This document shows, one piece after another, positions 46,412 through 55,105 of a DNA stretch of 64,000 nucleotides. The number at the start of each line of letters is the position of its first letter. The first letter of the stretch is position 1. Below the pieces are notes generated by a model, which made no database searches, was not told the origin of the DNA, and saw nothing but the letters and a program-made list of their open reading frames with translations. Source of the DNA: Prevotellaceae bacterium (GTDB lineage Bacteria; Bacteroidota; Bacteroidia; Bacteroidales; Paludibacteraceae). Both the position numbers and the translations under genes were made by a program. Where the stretch lies: the NCBI GenBank assembly GCA_020636675.1, contig JACJXK010000012.1:12211-76210 (forward strand), written 5' to 3'.

Positions 46412-46450
46412 GCAAGGTCAATAGCCTGGATTTCAGGCTATTGACCTTGC
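46412..46450. terminator. Perfect 17-bp hairpin at the intron boundary
   Basis: Arms 46412-46428 (GCAAGGTCAATAGCCTG) and 46434-46450 with a 5-nt loop. It has no T run on either side. Without the intron it would stand some 25 nt after the fumarase stop on the - strand, so it is probably the fumarase terminator. It ends 4 nt before the likely 5' end of the intron. Confidence 0.75.
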
Positions 46451-46454
46451 TCTA

Positions 46455-47088
46455 GTACGCCCAGCATGTGCGTAATCTCATGGGTGCAAGTCCCTAACGA
46501 GCCCTAATAGTGGGAATCGTCTAGCCAATAGCAAGGGTGTCCATAGTGATGTGGAATCTGAAGGAAGCTGGCGGCAAAAGTCTGACCTGACGAACAGAAA
46601 TCAGATATAAGGCTAAAGTGTGAGGGTGAGTTTGCTAGACAAAACAAAGCCCTATAACTATTCGGAATCACACATAGTAAATCTGGTGGGTATAAGGCGG
46701 AAAGATTACGTTCTTATCTGGGGAGGTCTCACAGACGTGTGGATATATTTTTCCATAAACACGGAGTAAAGCTTGTTGTGAGAAGTCAGCCGAAGACATA
46801 GTACCAATATGAATATGTTGGGAAGGTCTGAACTTCGCAGTTTGTAAGTAAATGAATGTTACTTGAAGAGTATAGAATGCCGAATTAAGTACTAAAGTAC
46901 TTGCTGTCTCTAAAGAAATAGGACGGAATCTGAAAGGTATAGAGAAGTGCAGAGCTTGGACAGATAACTGAAAACAACAGCAAACGCACTGTCAATGGTG
47001 TCAAAGCGAGGAACCGCCACGTGCCGAACGGCATGCGTGGTGGTGTGTGAGGACAATGAGGGAATTAATCCCTCATTTCCTACACGAT
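46455..47088 (+). mobile_element. Group II intron RNA without a reading frame
   Basis: About 634 nt with no protein-coding frame. The 5' part reads GTACGCCCAGCATG, then CATGGGTGCAAGTCCC, typical of bacterial group II intron domain I. Domain V is recognisable at 47013-47044: ACCGCCAC pairs with GTGGTGGT, a two-base bulge, then TGCC/GGCA around a GAAC loop. Domain VI is a hairpin AATGAGGGA/TCCCTCATT (47055-47077), and the 3' end lies near 47088 (CCTACACGAT). Domain IV is short and lacks a maturase/reverse transcriptase gene, so mobility would need an enzyme supplied from elsewhere. The 5' boundary could instead be the GTGCG at 46468. It lies antisense to the fumarase transcript. Confidence 0.82.
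47013..47077 (+). ncRNA. Group II intron domains V and VI
   Basis: Catalytic domain V (47013-47044) with the CGC triad in its 5' strand and the two-base bulge in the 3' strand, followed by domain VI (47055-47077), which should hold the branch-point adenosine just after its 3' arm. These support a functional ribozyme core. Confidence 0.8.
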
Positions 47089-47108
47089 TAGAAGGCTATC
47101 GCTAGCTT

Positions 47109-48758
47109 TTATTTTGTGCAGTTCGGACACCAAGGCTTCAACTGTTTGAAGAAGTCGTTGCCTTTGTCGTCTACAAGAATGAAGGCTGGGAAATCTTCCA
47201 CGTCGATTTTCCAGATGGCTTCCATTCCTAACTCTGGATATTCCACGCATTCTATGCTTTTGATGGAACTCTGGGATAAAATGGCAGCAACACCTCCGAT
47301 GGTTCCGAGGTAGAAGCCTCCGTGCTTGTGACATGCATCGGTAACTACGTCGGAACGGTTTCCTTTGGCTATCATTACAAGGGAAGCTCCGTGGTCTTGA
47401 AATTCGTCAACATATGGATCCATACGGTTGGCTGTGGTCGGACCCATAGATCCACAAGGATAGCCATCTGGTGTCTTTGCTGGTCCGGCATAAAGAATCG
47501 GGTGCTTCTTGAAATAATCCGGCATCTCTTCTCCTGCGTCTAAGCGTGCCTTTAGCTTGGCGTGTGCGATATCGCGTGCTACGATGATGGTCCCTTTCAG
47601 GTTGACACGTGTGCTTACCGGATGTTTAGAAAGCTCTTTCCTGACAGCATCGATGCCTTTGTCGAGGTCTATAACTACACCATTTCCTCCTTCTCCGGGT
47701 CTACGGTATTCTTCTGGAATCAACTCCGTCGGGTTCGAATCCATCTCTTCCAACCAGATTCCGTCTTTGTTTATCTTCGCTTTTATGTTACGGTCTGCAG
47801 AACAGCTTACTCCCATTCCGATAGGACAAGAGGCGCCGTGGCGAGGTAGTCGGATGACCCGGATGTCATGGGCCAACGCTTTTCCTCCGAACTGAGCTCC
47901 TAACCCTATTTTGTGGGCTTCGACGAGCAGTTTGTTTTCAAGGTCGATGTCGCGGAATGCGCGACCTGTCTCATCTCCTGTTGTTGGCAGACTGTCGTAG
48001 TATTTTATGGATGCTAACTTTACGGTGAGTAGGTTCTTTTCTGCTGATGTACCTCCTATTACAAATGCGATATGGTATGGCGGACAAGCTGCCGTTCCCA
48101 AACTCTTCATCTTCTCTACTAGGAAGGGTAGTAGCGTACCTTCGTTCTGTATGGTAGCCTTTGTCATTGGGTAGAAGTAGGTCTTGTTTGCAGAACCTCC
48201 TCCTTTGGCAACCATGATGAATCTGTATTCTGCGCCTTCTACAGCTTCGATGTCTATCTGAGCGGGTAGGTTACAACGAGTGTTTATCTCATCGTACATG
48301 TTTAACGGAGCATTCTGTGAATATCGGAGATTGTCTTGGGTGAAGGTGTTGAATACGCCTCTTGACAGTGCCTCTTCGTCTTCGAATCCGGTCCAAACTT
48401 GTTGCCCCTTCTCTCCGTGGATGATGGCTGTGCCTGTGTCTTGGCAGAAAGGAAGGATGCCTTTGCACGCTACCTCTGCATTGCGGAGGAACTGAAGTGC
48501 TACATACTTGTCGTTCTCCGATGATTCCGGATCTTTCAAAATGGCAGCCACCTGCTCGTTATGTGCGCGGCGAAGCATGAACTCCACGTCGTGGAATGCT
48601 TGTTGCGCGAGCAATGTAAGTGCTTCTTTTGACACTTTGAGAATCTCGTGTCCCTCAAAGTTGCCTACGCTGACGCCATCTTTACTTAGCAGGTGGTATT
48701 TTGTATCGTCCTTGCCCTGTTGGAACATAGGTGCATACTTAAATTCTGTAGTAGCCAT
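47109..48758 (-). CDS. Class I fumarate hydratase (iron-sulfur)
   Basis: Oxygen-sensitive [4Fe-4S] enzyme interconverting fumarate and malate; in Bacteroidales it works in the reductive branch that leads to succinate. The 549 residues hold the fused alpha and beta halves. Candidate cluster cysteines lie in ILPFCQDTGTAI (about 98-109), in ASCPIGMGVSCSADRN, and near the YPCGSMGPTTANRMD loop of the beta part. The C-terminus LKPWCPNCTK ends in a Cys pair. Length matches the single-chain type (fumA/fumB-like). Its 3' flank was altered by the group II intron that now separates it from the hairpin at 46412-46450. Confidence 0.95.
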   Translation of the reverse strand: MATTEFKYAPMFQQGKDDTKYHLLSKDGVSVGNFEGHEILKVSKEALTLLAQQAFHDVEFMLRRAHNEQVAAILKDPESSENDKYVALQFLRNAEVACKGILPFCQDTGTAIIHGEKGQQVWTGFEDEEALSRGVFNTFTQDNLRYSQNAPLNMYDEINTRCNLPAQIDIEAVEGAEYRFIMVAKGGGSANKTYFYPMTKATIQNEGTLLPFLVEKMKSLGTAACPPYHIAFVIGGTSAEKNLLTVKLASIKYYDSLPTTGDETGRAFRDIDLENKLLVEAHKIGLGAQFGGKALAHDIRVIRLPRHGASCPIGMGVSCSADRNIKAKINKDGIWLEEMDSNPTELIPEEYRRPGEGGNGVVIDLDKGIDAVRKELSKHPVSTRVNLKGTIIVARDIAHAKLKARLDAGEEMPDYFKKHPILYAGPAKTPDGYPCGSMGPTTANRMDPYVDEFQDHGASLVMIAKGNRSDVVTDACHKHGGFYLGTIGGVAAILSQSSIKSIECVEYPELGMEAIWKIDVEDFPAFILVDDKGNDFFKQLKPWCPNCTK

Positions 48759-48836
48759 TTCTTTATATTTAGTTTTTAGTTGATAAAAATTCTTTGGATT
48801 CTTCTGCGTGAAATCACATCTTTAAATAAAGCGACG

Positions 48837-48863
48837 CAAATTTAAAAATTTATGTCAAATATA
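48837..48863 (-). promoter_or_regulatory. Two -7-like boxes upstream of the fumarase gene
   Basis: TAAATTTG (plus 48837-48844) and TATATTTG (plus 48856-48863) on the - strand, each matching TAnnTTTG without a TTG at standard spacing. The CCCATAAATGGG near-palindrome just upstream (48870-48881) might be a regulator site. Confidence 0.4.
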
Positions 48864-48993
48864 AGTACCCATAAATGGGATAATTGCATAAAATGATGTG
48901 CCCTTTGTCTGAATTCAGGGAGAATCGGCTTGTGTCTCTTATTTTCCTTTTGTCAAAACAATTGTCGGTTATGTTTTGATGAAGGAGGATAGA

Positions 48994-49027
48994 AAAAACC
49001 GCTCCGGAATGTTCCGAAACGGTTTTT
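48994..49027 (-). terminator. Rho-independent terminator of gyrB
   Basis: Arms AAAAACCG (48994-49001) and CGGTTTTT (49020-49027), with further CCGGAA/TTCCGA-like pairing inside. Six T follow on the - strand. It lies 18 bp after the gyrB stop. Confidence 0.85.
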
Positions 49028-49045
49028 GTGTTGAATGCTAGCGTT

Positions 49046-50995
49046 TTATGCGTCTATTGTTGCATAGGTTGCATTGTCTTCGATGAATTTACGGCGAGGA
49101 CCAACGTCGTCTCCCATAAGCATGGAGAATGTGTAGTCGGCTTCTGCGGCGTTGGTTATCGTTACTTGTCTCAATGTGCGGTGCTCCGGATCCATGGTGG
49201 TGGTCCACAACTGTTCAGGATTCATTTCACCCAAACCTTTATATCGCTGTACGTTAACTGCATTTTCATTGCCCGAACCATATTTTTCTATGAAAGAGAG
49301 CCTTTGCTGCTCATTCCAGCAATATTCTTCCGTCTTTCCCTTTTTGCAAAGGTAGAGTGGAGGTGCTGCGATATAGATGTATCCTTTCTCTATCAGTTCT
49401 CTCATGTGGCGGAAGAAGAATGTCAGTACCAATGTGTCGATGTGGCTGCCATCGACATCGGCATCGGTCATGATGATGACTTTGTGGTAACGGAGCTTGT
49501 CCATGTTAAGAGCCTTCGCATCCTCATTTGTTCCGATTGTGACACCGAGAGCGGTGTATATGTTGCGTATTTCTTCGCTCTCCAACACTCTGTGCTGCAT
49601 CGCTTTCTCTACGTTCAAAATTTTACCTCGTAGCGGAAGTATGGCTTGGAACATGCGGTTTCGACCCTGTTTCGCGGATCCACCTGCGGAGTCTCCCTCG
49701 ACGAGAAATAACTCTCCGTTTTCCGGATTCTTGTCCGAACAGTCGGCTAGCTTGCCGGGAAGACCACCTCCTGATAGTGGTGATTTTCTCTGGACGAGGT
49801 CTCTTGCTTTGCGGGCCGCAATACGTGCTCGGGCTGCGATCACTACCTTGTCTACGATGGTCCTCGCTTCTTTCGGATGCTCCTCCAGATAGTTGCCCAA
49901 GGCTTCACCTACGGCTTGGTCTACGATGCCCATGGTCTCGTTGTTGCCGAGCTTCGTCTTCGTTTGCCCCTCGAATTGTGGCTCTGCGACTTTGACGGAG
50001 ATGACGGCGGTCAATCCCTCTCTGAAGTCGTCGCCGTTTATTTCTATTTTGCTTTTCTCTAGTATTTTGGAATCTTCTGCGTACTTTTTGAGTGTGCGTG
50101 TCAATCCGCGACGGAATCCGGCAACGTGCGTTCCTCCCTCTATCGTGTTGATGTTATTGACGTAGGAGAATATGTTTTCGTTGTAGGAGTCGTTGTATGT
50201 CATGGCAATCTCGACTGGCGATCCGTACTTGTCTGTGCTGATGTGGATGATGTCGCCTACCAGCTTCTCTCTGGATGTGTCGAGGTATTCCACAAATTCG
50301 CTCAGCCCCTTTTCCGAATAGAAGACCTCCCCCTTGAATGTGTCGTCGGCGTTCTTCTCTCGTTTGTCGGTCAAGGAGATTTTGATGCCTGCGTTCAGAT
50401 AGGCAAGCTCCCTCATTCGGCTAGCTAGAATGTCATAATGGTAAACCACCTCGGTGAAAATGCTCGTGTCCGGATGAAATGTGACCTTTGTCCCTGTATG
50501 TTCAGATGGGCCAATCTCTTTTACGGAGAACATCGGTTTTCCTTTCTCGTACTCCTGCATATATAATTTGCCGTTGCGGCTTACTTCTACGTGCATCTTG
50601 TCTGAAAGTGCGTTCACGCAAGACACTCCGACTCCGTGTAGACCTCCGGACACCTTGTATGAGCCTTTGTCGAATTTTCCTCCTGCATGGAGCACTGTCA
50701 TGACCACTTCGAGTGCAGATTTCTTCTCCTTCTCGTGCATGTCGACAGGGATACCACGTCCGTCATCTTGAACGGTGATGGAATTGTCTTCGTTGATTGC
50801 TACTTCGATGTGCTTGCAATAACCGGCCAGCGCTTCGTCTATGGAGTTGTCCACAACCTCATAAACTAGATGGTGCAGACCCTTCACACCGATGTCTCCG
50901 ATATACATGGCCGGACGCTTACGGACAGCCTCCAACCCCTCCAGTACTTGGATGCTACTGGCTGAATATGAATTTTCCTTCTTTTCTTCGCTCAT
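49046..50995 (-). CDS. gyrB: GyrB, DNA gyrase subunit B
   Basis: ATPase subunit of DNA gyrase, which introduces negative supercoils. From the start at 50995 (MSEEKKENSYSASSIQVLEGLEAVRKRPAMYIG) the product has 649 residues. The open frame extends 14 codons further into the leader without conservation. The GHKL ATPase is at the N-terminus (EVVDNSIDEALAGYC, DDGRGIPVD), the transducer follows, and the TOPRIM domain carries EGDSAGGSAKQGRN and MTDADVDGSHI, then a QRYKGLGEMN tail. Without the proteobacterial insertion, its size fits gyrB of this phylum. ParE is the alternative name, less likely given the tail. Confidence 0.96.
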   Translation of the reverse strand: MSEEKKENSYSASSIQVLEGLEAVRKRPAMYIGDIGVKGLHHLVYEVVDNSIDEALAGYCKHIEVAINEDNSITVQDDGRGIPVDMHEKEKKSALEVVMTVLHAGGKFDKGSYKVSGGLHGVGVSCVNALSDKMHVEVSRNGKLYMQEYEKGKPMFSVKEIGPSEHTGTKVTFHPDTSIFTEVVYHYDILASRMRELAYLNAGIKISLTDKREKNADDTFKGEVFYSEKGLSEFVEYLDTSREKLVGDIIHISTDKYGSPVEIAMTYNDSYNENIFSYVNNINTIEGGTHVAGFRRGLTRTLKKYAEDSKILEKSKIEINGDDFREGLTAVISVKVAEPQFEGQTKTKLGNNETMGIVDQAVGEALGNYLEEHPKEARTIVDKVVIAARARIAARKARDLVQRKSPLSGGGLPGKLADCSDKNPENGELFLVEGDSAGGSAKQGRNRMFQAILPLRGKILNVEKAMQHRVLESEEIRNIYTALGVTIGTNEDAKALNMDKLRYHKVIIMTDADVDGSHIDTLVLTFFFRHMRELIEKGYIYIAAPPLYLCKKGKTEEYCWNEQQRLSFIEKYGSGNENAVNVQRYKGLGEMNPEQLWTTTMDPEHRTLRQVTITNAAEADYTFSMLMGDDVGPRRKFIEDNATYATIDA

Positions 50996-51048
50996 GATGA
51001 GTAAAATTAATACGAAAGTGGATTTGTGTTTGTCCACCTTTCAACAAG

Positions 51049-51079
51049 CAAATATATAAAAAAACAATGGATTGGACAA
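51049..51079 (-). promoter_or_regulatory. Promoter of gyrB
   Basis: On the - strand TTG (plus 51077-51079), 20-nt spacer and TATATTTG (plus 51049-51056). The start site near 51042 leaves a leader of about 47 nt and lies upstream of the whole open frame, so it does not decide between the two candidate starts. Confidence 0.7.
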
Positions 51080-51146
51080 CCTGAAAAAATAAAAAGAGAT
51101 TTCCGTGGCTGTCTGTTTCTATGGTAATAGGTTTTTTCGAAATCTG

Positions 51147-52316
51147 TTATTGCTGCTCCTTTCCCGCAATCCGGCAGGTGATGGGGTAGTGGTCTGAGTA
51201 GGTCTCGTGGTCGATGAAGAAATCATAGGCCCGAAATTCGTCGCTGTGCATGATGTGGTCTATCCTGAAGCGGAAAAGTTTCTCGTTGAATGTGTGTCCG
51301 TATCCATATCCGCATTCGCTGAATGCGTCGGAGAGTTTCTCTCCTTTTATTGTGTTGTAAGCGTAGGATACGGGTACGTCGTTGAAGTCGCCGCAGAGGA
51401 GGATGGGATACTCTGATTTTTTGATTTCGGCGGCGATAAGTTCTGCCTGCTTCGCCCGCAAACGGTAAGATGGGCCTAACTTTCGGGAGAGGTGCTCGGC
51501 TGCCTCGTTCACTTTGCTGTTGTCGAAGTTGTTTTTCAACTCCTTTATTAATGTTTTGTCGTTCTCCGTCAGTTTGTTGGATTCTAGATGACAGTTGAAT
51601 ATCTTGACATGGGTGCCCCATATCTTGATTTCGGATATGATGGATGAGTTGAACTTGCTTTCGTATTTTATGAATAGCTTCTTCTTGATCGGGAACTTGG
51701 AAAATGTGGCTACTCCGAAAGTCCGGTGTGCCTCCAGCGATTTGATGTTGATGTGGTGGTAAGGATATTTGGATTGGAGCATTTCTAATATCTCGTCTTT
51801 CTTTAAAAATTCCTTCTCCTTGTTTGTGCTGTATCCGAACTCCTGCAGACAGATGATGTCAGCGTCTGATTCTGCAATGTATTTGAGCACCTTGTTCTTT
51901 GATTTTGGCGTGTAGAAGTCGAAAAGATGTACGTTATAGCTCATTATCTTTATGCTCTTCGCCGGAACTTCTTTTGCTGAGTTGAACGGAAATGTTTCCG
52001 CTATGCTGTCGTAGCATAGGAATAGGGATATGAGCGAAAGTAGAAAATACCATTTCAGCCGGGCTATCCAAAAAAGGAGGAACCCGATCACAACTAGAAC
52101 AATGGCGGGAAATGCCAAACCGAAATAGGATGGAAGCAAAAATTTATCGGGGCTGATGGTTCGTGCGGAATCAGCGCAAAACAGACATGCTATGGCAACA
52201 ATGTTGGCCAATAGTATGGTGTGGTTTAATATGACGGATATTATCGAGAAGCTACTTCTTTTCGCTGGCGCTGAAGAGCTGTCGCTTTTCTTCCTTTGAA
52301 AGAGACTCATATCCAC
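51147..52316 (-). CDS. Membrane-anchored endonuclease/exonuclease/phosphatase-family protein
   Basis: A 389-residue protein with three N-terminal membrane segments (about 27-50, 62-86 and 88-106) and a DNase I-like catalytic domain from about 123: MSYNVHLFDFYTP, DIICLQEFGY, CHLESN, LCGDFNDVP, and the closing IDHIMHS and YSDHYPITC. The catalytic Asn, Glu, Asp and His of the fold are present. Substrate may be nucleic acid or a phosphodiester of a lipid or sugar; sequence does not decide. Its start lies inside the upstream rhomboid gene, giving a 65-nt overlap (59 nt if Met3 is used). No later in-frame start precedes the membrane segments, so the overlap seems real. Confidence 0.85.
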   Translation of the reverse strand: MDMSLFQRKKSDSSSAPAKRSSFSIISVILNHTILLANIVAIACLFCADSARTISPDKFLLPSYFGLAFPAIVLVVIGFLLFWIARLKWYFLLSLISLFLCYDSIAETFPFNSAKEVPAKSIKIMSYNVHLFDFYTPKSKNKVLKYIAESDADIICLQEFGYSTNKEKEFLKKDEILEMLQSKYPYHHINIKSLEAHRTFGVATFSKFPIKKKLFIKYESKFNSSIISEIKIWGTHVKIFNCHLESNKLTENDKTLIKELKNNFDNSKVNEAAEHLSRKLGPSYRLRAKQAELIAAEIKKSEYPILLCGDFNDVPVSYAYNTIKGEKLSDAFSECGYGYGHTFNEKLFRFRIDHIMHSDEFRAYDFFIDHETYSDHYPITCRIAGKEQQ

Positions 52317-53121
52317 TTTTCTTTATTTTGTCGAGAATCCTATCTATGTTTTCGGCTTCTTGTTTTTTGTTGTAATTGTACTCTTGGTCGCTCTTCGGTC
52401 TGTTGTAGGTGACCTTCATCTTCGCCCGCCGCCTGAAAATGTTGACGAAGAAGTCTATCACTCTGTTCACCCAAGAGGTTGTGTCCCATCCTTTTCTTGT
52501 CCCTATCACGAACAGATAACCGCCCAGTGCGCCTCCTATATGGCTGATGTTGCCTCCTGCGTTTTCGGATGCCACGTTCAACAGGCTGACGACGATGCTT
52601 GCTATAGCCAGCCATTTAAGCCTTACTTCGCCAAAAAACAGCAGGCGGATGGGGCGTTCGGGTGCAGTTGCTGCAATGGCTACGATGATGGCCATGACTG
52701 CGGCCGACGCGCCTGTCAACTCTCCATATCTGCCGTCAAAATAAGGGAATATGGAGTAGGCCGCCATGTATAGGGCTCCGCCCAATATGCCTCCAATGAT
52801 GTATATGCCGACGAGGTCTTTCTGCGAATAATATTGCAGGAAAAAGTTTCCAAACCAATACAACATCAGAATGTTGAATAACAGGTGGATGAAATTGAGA
52901 TGAAGAAACATGTAGGTGATGGCGCTCCACGGTTTGAGGAGCAAGGCGCTGAATTGACTAGGCAGCATGAAAAAACCTGTCCATGCTGAACTTACGTTGA
53001 ATAAAGTGAGAATGGCGCTTCCCAATCCTATGATGATGAACATTCCTAAATTAATGTAAATCAGTTTGGTAAGCGTACTTCCAACCTTGAACGAATCGAT
53101 GATTTCCTCTTTTATGCCCAT
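52252..53121 (-). CDS. Rhomboid-family intramembrane serine protease with C-terminal tail
   Basis: A 289-residue protein with about six membrane segments. The catalytic dyad is Ser139 in LTGASAAVMA and His194 in ISHIGGALGGYLF, so it should be active. The loop-1 region has the HLNFIHLLFNILMLYWFG motif. A cytoplasmic charged tail of about 75 residues (KMKVTYNRPKSDQEYNYNKK to the end) follows, as in other Bacteroidetes rhomboids. It lies 12 bp after a second rhomboid gene and overlaps the exonuclease/phosphatase gene. Substrates are not predictable. Confidence 0.92.
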   Translation of the reverse strand: MGIKEEIIDSFKVGSTLTKLIYINLGMFIIIGLGSAILTLFNVSSAWTGFFMLPSQFSALLLKPWSAITYMFLHLNFIHLLFNILMLYWFGNFFLQYYSQKDLVGIYIIGGILGGALYMAAYSIFPYFDGRYGELTGASAAVMAIIVAIAATAPERPIRLLFFGEVRLKWLAIASIVVSLLNVASENAGGNISHIGGALGGYLFVIGTRKGWDTTSWVNRVIDFFVNIFRRRAKMKVTYNRPKSDQEYNYNKKQEAENIDRILDKIKKSGYESLSKEEKRQLFSASEKK

Positions 53122-53133
53122 TCTGTTGCTTGT

Positions 53134-53883
53134 TTAATACTTTTGAAAGTCGTTTCTCTTCCACTTTTTGACAAGAAAATATCCGAATACCATGCCTCCG
53201 AGGTGGGCGAAATGCGCTACATTGTCGAATTGGAAATTGCCGACTCCCATTACTAACTCTATCACGGCATATCCGATTACGAAATATTTTGCCTTGATTG
53301 GTATCGGAATGAACATGAGATAGATGGCCTGGTTTGGAAACATCATACCGAATGCCAGCAGCAGACCGAAGATGGCACCGGAGGCTCCGACTGTCTTCAT
53401 GTTGTTGAACATATCGATGTATTTCTCCGCAGATAAGACGGAACCATCGCTGAATTGTACATTCTGTGTTCCGCTTTGGATGATGTTGGTTACATCGGCG
53501 GCGAATCCGGAGACTTGAGGATCCAGAACCCAAGCAATCTCTTGTGTGATGCCCGCTCCGATGCCTGTTACCATATAATATATGAGAAATCGTTTGGAAC
53601 CCCAAGTGTATTCCAAAATGCGGCCGAACATAAACAGGCCGAACATATTGAAGAACAGATGTTCGAATCCGGCATGCAGAAACATGTAGGAAACAATCTG
53701 GTACGGATGGAATGTGTCTGCACTCCAATAGTGTAGGGCAAATAGTTTGTCGATGTCGAACCCTAGATTGTGTAGGGGGGTGATGCCCGCTATCCATACC
53801 AGCGTGTTTATGATGATGAGGTTCTTTACCACGGGTGGTATGGAGTCCATGAAGGATGTGTTGCTCTGATTCATTTCTGTCAA
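53134..53883 (-). CDS. Rhomboid-family intramembrane serine protease
   Basis: A 249-residue six-helix protease. The dyad is Ser168 in VGASGAIFGLLLAFG and His227 in AHLGGMVFGYF. The FLHAGFEHLFFNMFGLFMFGR segment is the usual loop-1/helix-2 motif. There is an insertion of about 30 residues before the active Ser helix (SGFAADVTNIIQSG onward). It is first in the - strand rhomboid-rhomboid-phosphatase operon. A TATTTTTG box at 53954-53961 could be its -7 element. Confidence 0.93.
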   Translation of the reverse strand: MTEMNQSNTSFMDSIPPVVKNLIIINTLVWIAGITPLHNLGFDIDKLFALHYWSADTFHPYQIVSYMFLHAGFEHLFFNMFGLFMFGRILEYTWGSKRFLIYYMVTGIGAGITQEIAWVLDPQVSGFAADVTNIIQSGTQNVQFSDGSVLSAEKYIDMFNNMKTVGASGAIFGLLLAFGMMFPNQAIYLMFIPIPIKAKYFVIGYAVIELVMGVGNFQFDNVAHFAHLGGMVFGYFLVKKWKRNDFQKY

Positions 53884-53953
53884 AATGTGAAATTCCTATT
53901 AGAAAAAGATGCTAGTCGATAGACAAAGCTCTCTTTTTGCGAATTTTTTCAGG

Positions 53954-53961
53954 CAAAAATA
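53954..53961 (-). promoter_or_regulatory. Putative -7 box of the rhomboid operon
   Basis: Reads TATTTTTG on the - strand, about 70 bp before the first rhomboid start. No TTG at standard distance. Confidence 0.4.
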
Positions 53962-54043
53962 ATGCAAAAAACGCTATCTTTTATGCTTTCGAACATAAAA
54001 GATGATTAAATAAAACTTTTTGTGAAAAAAAATAAGATACAAA

Positions 54044-54074
54044 TTTGGAAAAAATTAATAATCAGCTATATTTG
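54044..54074 (+). promoter_or_regulatory. Promoter of the HU gene
   Basis: TTTG (54044-54047), 19-nt spacer, TATATTTG (54067-54074): exact match to the Bacteroidetes consensus. The start near 54081 gives a leader of about 75 nt. Confidence 0.85.
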
Positions 54075-54156
54075 CATCGATCAATCTATACGGAGTTTGA
54101 ATTAATTGATTAAAAAATTACGAATATATTATTAATCGTTTTTAAATATTTATTCT

Positions 54157-54429
54157 ATGAACAAAGCAGAACTTATTAATGCTATCGCAGAAGAATCAGG
54201 TTTGAGCAAAACCGATAGCAAAAAGGCACTAGACGCATTTGTAAAAGCTACTACGGATGCATTGAAAAAAGGTGATAAACTTAGTTTGATCGGATTTGGT
54301 TCTTTCTCTATTGCAGAGAAGGCGGAACGTCAGGGTATTAATCCTGCAACAAAGCAAGCTATCACTATTCCTGCAAAGAAAGTGGTTAAATTCAAGGCCG
54401 GTGCGGAGTTGAACGACGAAATAAAATAA
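54157..54429 (+). CDS. HU-family nucleoid DNA-binding protein
   Basis: Small basic dimeric protein that bends DNA and compacts the nucleoid. The 90 residues begin MNKAELINAIAEESGLSKTDSKKALDAF, with the DNA-binding arm region GFGSFSIAEKAERQGINPATKQ and the closing VKFKAGAELNDE. Length and pattern are standard for HU. It is monocistronic between a strong promoter and a terminator. Preferred codons fit high expression. Confidence 0.96.
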   Translation: MNKAELINAIAEESGLSKTDSKKALDAFVKATTDALKKGDKLSLIGFGSFSIAEKAERQGINPATKQAITIPAKKVVKFKAGAELNDEIK

Positions 54430-54457
54430 GCCGTTACAATAGTGTAACAACCAACAG

Positions 54458-54490
54458 AAAAGGAGTGGGCAATGTCTTCTCCTTTTTTTT
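54458..54490 (+). terminator. Rho-independent terminator of the HU gene
   Basis: Arms AAAAGGAG (54458-54465) and CTCCTTTT (54479-54486); the T run extends to 54490. A small GTTAC/GTAAC hairpin (54433-54448) precedes it. Confidence 0.85.
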
Positions 54491-55049
54491 GCTTAATCCT
54501 TTCCTCTGCCTGTTTGATCCCGTTCGGAATCTTTTTCGAAGATGCACATTCCTTTCGTGAAATGGATGTCCGTGATATTCCCCTATGTTTGGATTTGCGT
54601 CCAAACTAATGGATGCAAATGTTCCTGCCTATAAAATATTTGTTTCTGTGCCTACTTGAGATAAAAATATCCGGAAGGCAATTGCTGCTGTCCGGATATA
54701 AAGGGATCGTGACATCCCGAAAATCTAATACAAATAGATGGGTGGTTTTCTAAAAACGTTTGATCTTTTGGAAATCTTACAAAAGTAAAAATTTCAAAAT
54801 GTTGTAGTTGCATAGAAATGTAACATGATGTGCATCTTTTTGTTTCTATGTCATTGGTTTAGGAAATCCTTCTTCTTCGTATTTTGCTTCTTTGTGTGTG
54901 TTAATCTTCTGATGGGTAGTGATTTTTGCTTAAAATTATTTGTGATCTTTTCTTCTTGTGAGAGTGTGCGTCTGAACCTTTTTAAAGGGAAAGGCGTATG
55001 CCGCTTGTGAATCATCGCAAAGAAAGAAGATATGCTCCTGTCGTCCATA
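54491..55049. other. Gene-free stretch with three stem-loops
   Basis: About 560 bp without a supportable gene. It holds GTTTGGA/TCCAAAC (54590-54609), a TATCCGG/CCGGATA hairpin with a 17-nt inner part (about 54668-54700), and GGGAT/ATCCC (about 54703-54718). The short frames on both strands show no family signal. A structured RNA is possible. Confidence 0.4.
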
Positions 55050-55081
55050 AAAAAAGGGACGATTGAAAATCGCCCCCTTTC
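55050..55081 (-). terminator. Terminator of the DUF5606 gene
   Basis: AAAGGGACGATT (55054-55065) pairs with AATCG and CCCTTT (55069-55081) with a small internal mismatch and a 3-nt loop. Seven T follow on the - strand. Confidence 0.8.
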
Positions 55082-55105
55082 CCTTATTTTAATGTTTCTC
55101 TATTG

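Noticed and set aside
46468..46472. GTGCG as the 5' end of the group II intron
   Set aside because: GTGCG is the usual start, but the CGCCCAGCATG sequence just before it also belongs to intron 5' ends as I know them, so I favour 46455. Only folding or an empty site will decide.
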